Source of the DNA: Methanosphaera sp.
GTDB lineage: Archaea > Methanobacteriota > Methanobacteria > Methanobacteriales > Methanobacteriaceae
Reading direction: 5' to 3'
Length of the DNA stretch: 6,184 nt
Assembly (NCBI GenBank): GCA_017430835.1
Contig: JAFRMD010000108.1
Coordinates: 1 to 6,184 of the forward strand
This document shows, in pieces, positions 5,487 to 6,184 of this stretch (positions within the stretch are counted from its first letter, which is position 1; the number at the start of each line of letters is the position of its first letter). Position numbers and translations under genes: made by a program. The notes under the pieces were generated by a model, which was not told the DNA's origin, made no database searches, and saw only the letters and a program-made list of their open reading frames with translations.

Positions 5487-5582
5487 TCAATTCTTAATTT
5501 TACTCATAACCTCTTTCAAAGCATCATACAAATAATTGATGTTTATAGTGGGGTCGATGTTAACATTAGCATATCCGGACAT
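5487..5582 (-). CDS. 31-residue small protein in operon, strong ribosome site
   Basis: GGAGG (5593-5589), located inside the last codons of the upstream 96-residue gene, lies 6 bases before the ATG at 5582. This is the best Shine-Dalgarno of the whole window. The ATG is only one base after the upstream TAA. The product begins MSGYANVNIDPTININ and continues YLYDALKEVMSKIKN, suggesting a short strand followed by an amphipathic helix. The stop TGA (5489-5487) is two bases before the next gene's ATG. No family is recognised. Tight coupling on both sides and the ribosome site argue that it is a true gene; small subunits of phage or toxin-antitoxin modules look like this, but that is only a guess. 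Confidence 0.65.
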   Translation of the reverse strand: MSGYANVNIDPTININYLYDALKEVMSKIKN

Positions 5583-5583
5583 A

Positions 5584-5874
5584 TTATTCCTCCAATTGCT
5601 TTATTGAATCTATGAATCTGTTTATGGTCTCATTAGAGTCTGCATCGATTATTACCTGTTTTAATATTGTATCTTTAAAATTCCTGTTTGCCAAGGATAC
5701 AATTTCATAATCAGAATTGTCATTGATTTTATCATCACGGACTCTTATTTGAATATTGATAACTTCAATACGTTTGTCTTCCATATTATCTTCCAAGCTC
5801 TTAAGAAAATCCCTGTTCAACAGATTATTTAATGATAATCCTTTTATAAGTAATTGCAATGACTCATAATCCAT
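5584..5874 (-). CDS. Hypothetical 96-residue protein, first main gene of operon
   Basis: ATG at 5874 is preceded by AAAGGGG at a spacing of about 7 bases, a good ribosome site. The protein starts MDYESLQLLIKGLSLNNLL, with an N-terminal helical part (about 1-35). A beta-rich middle follows (RIEVINIQIRVRDDKI, then DYEIVSLANRNF and ILKQVIIDADSNE), then a C-terminal helix ending KQLEE. This alternating pattern looks like a compact soluble alpha/beta domain; no catalytic motif, signal or membrane segment is seen, and I recognise no family. The next gene starts one base after its stop, so the two are almost certainly co-translated. The possible 12-residue leader frame ends 12 bases upstream. Confidence 0.7.
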   Translation of the reverse strand: MDYESLQLLIKGLSLNNLLNRDFLKSLEDNMEDKRIEVINIQIRVRDDKINDNSDYEIVSLANRNFKDTILKQVIIDADSNETINRFIDSIKQLEE

Positions 5875-5886
5875 AGAAAAACCCCT

Positions 5887-5925
5887 TTAATTATAATTGT
5901 TCCATATACCTATGATTCTATGCAT
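5887..5925 (-). CDS. Possible 12-residue leader peptide
   Basis: On the minus strand GAGGTG, an exact match to the archaeal/bacterial Shine-Dalgarno core, precedes an ATG (5925-5923) by 5 bases. That start opens a frame MHRIIGIWNNYN ending in TAA, 12 bases before the start of the 96-residue gene. A ribosome site this good in such AT-rich DNA is notable. The peptide may be a regulatory leader whose translation influences the downstream gene, or a remnant of an earlier start region. The dyad at 5942-5970 lies immediately upstream. Not recognised as any known leader. Confidence 0.4.
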   Translation of the reverse strand: MHRIIGIWNNYN

Positions 5926-5941
5926 AAAACCACCTCATTGA

Positions 5942-5970
5942 TTGTACTATTATCAGGGATAATCATACAA
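5942..5970 (-). promoter_or_regulatory. 29-bp near-perfect dyad, candidate operator of the small-protein operon
   Basis: Arms TTGTA (5942-5946) and TACAA (5966-5970) flank inner arms ATTATC (5949-5954) and GATAAT (5958-5963) around the centre AGG. Eleven of the 13 positions per arm are symmetric. The site lies directly upstream of the leader frame and its ribosome site, with a weak TATA-like TTTTGTAT (about 5983-5990 on the minus strand) just before it, so a dimeric regulator bound here could block transcription. The regulator is not identified. Confidence 0.6.
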
Positions 5971-5991
5971 CTGTGTGTTGATACAAAAGAA

Positions 5992-6016
5992 GACTTCCAA
6001 AAGCTTTCTGAAAGTC
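5992..6016 (-). terminator. 11-bp hairpin behind the right-edge gene
   Basis: On the minus strand GACTTTCAGAA pairs with TTTTGGAAGTC around a 3-base loop (AGC), with two G-T wobbles and no mismatch. It is followed by TTCTTTTG. It lies 25 bases after the stop of the partial gene at the right edge, and between that gene and the operator of the next operon. Transcription end or mRNA 3'-end protection is the natural reading. The following T-rich run is interrupted, so an attenuator between the two units is an alternative. Confidence 0.5.
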
Positions 6017-6041
6017 GATATTTCTAGAACCCTAAAAGCCT

Positions 6042-6184
6042 TTAAAAACCTCCATTTTGATAAGCTCGAGCTATCACATAAGAAGGTTCATAGAAAGCAC
6101 TACAGTTATAATTATCTATCACATCGCATATGTCATCATTATATACTCTTATAATACCATCAACATAATCTTCTTTGGATGATA
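6042..6184 (-). CDS. C-terminal end of an unrecognised protein (partial at window edge)
   Basis: An open minus-strand frame enters from the right edge and ends with TAA (6044-6042), giving 46 complete codons. It contains KEDYVDGIIRVYNDDICDV, then IDNYNCSAFYEPSYVIARAY and ends QNGGF. Codon use and amino acid mix look like a true cytoplasmic protein end. No motif or family is recognised from this fragment; the start is outside the window. The hairpin at 5992-6016 follows it, and the next gene on the same strand begins about 120 bases downstream. Confidence 0.6.
   Translation of the reverse strand, partial: SSKEDYVDGIIRVYNDDICDVIDNYNCSAFYEPSYVIARAYQNGGF

Noticed and set aside
5920..6027. 35-codon plus-strand frame (MHKTTSLIVLLSGIIIQ then LCVDTKEDFQ) with a hydrophobic front
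   Set aside because: It has no Shine-Dalgarno and runs antisense through the operator dyad and the hairpin, and the minus-strand signals here are much stronger. A small membrane peptide is not fully excluded.
1..6184. tRNA or rRNA genes
   Set aside because: No GGTTCAAATCC-like T arm and no cloverleaf or conserved rRNA segment was seen on either strand.

Overview
The window is extremely AT-rich. It reads as an accessory stretch of a low-GC archaeal chromosome, most likely a gut methanogen of the Methanobacteriales (Methanosphaera or Methanobrevibacter type). The evidence is T-tract endings instead of GC-rich hairpins after most genes, archaeal-style TATA elements 20-35 bases before likely transcript starts, Shine-Dalgarno sites of the GGAGGTGAT type, heavy AGA/ATA codon use, and two DUF4143-type ATPases of a kind common in these genomes. 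The assignment is an inference; a low-GC bacterium is not strictly excluded.

Left part (1-1923, + strand): a decayed winged-helix gene tail (214-339), a strong isolated hairpin (389-423), then an unusual array of six 23-bp tandem repeats (498-635). The array runs in exact register into the start codon of an AAA_14/DUF4143 ATPase (637-1923). Each repeat carries a start codon, about four sense codons and an in-frame stop, so the leader is a chain of mini-ORFs.

Middle part (1924-4643, + strand): about 700 bases without a convincing large gene. It holds paired dyads, a CCCC/GGGG palindrome that would hide the ribosome site of a possible 23-residue peptide, T tracts and three 33-bp degenerate repeats. 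Then comes a second, distantly related AAA/DUF4143 ATPase (2630-4069) whose nuclease-like C-terminus lacks the usual lysine. It ends in T tracts and is followed by a frameshifted transposase tail (4121-4369).

Right part (4644-6184): a 46-residue protein of the TPxxxGxDA type on the + strand (4644-4784) faces a minus-strand operon of small unknown proteins. The operon comprises a possible 12-residue leader peptide, then 96-, 31- and 128-residue proteins packed within 1-2 bases of each other. A 29-bp near-perfect dyad sits just upstream of the leader. A further partial minus-strand gene with a hairpin behind it lies at the right edge, and a frameshifted coding remnant follows the operon.

The two ATPases do not form an operon and no partner is obvious. 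The setting of gene remnants, transposase debris, regulatory dyads and orphan small genes suggests a turnover island. The two most original signals are the 23-bp mini-ORF array that ends exactly on a gene start, and the leader/dyad/small-protein operon.
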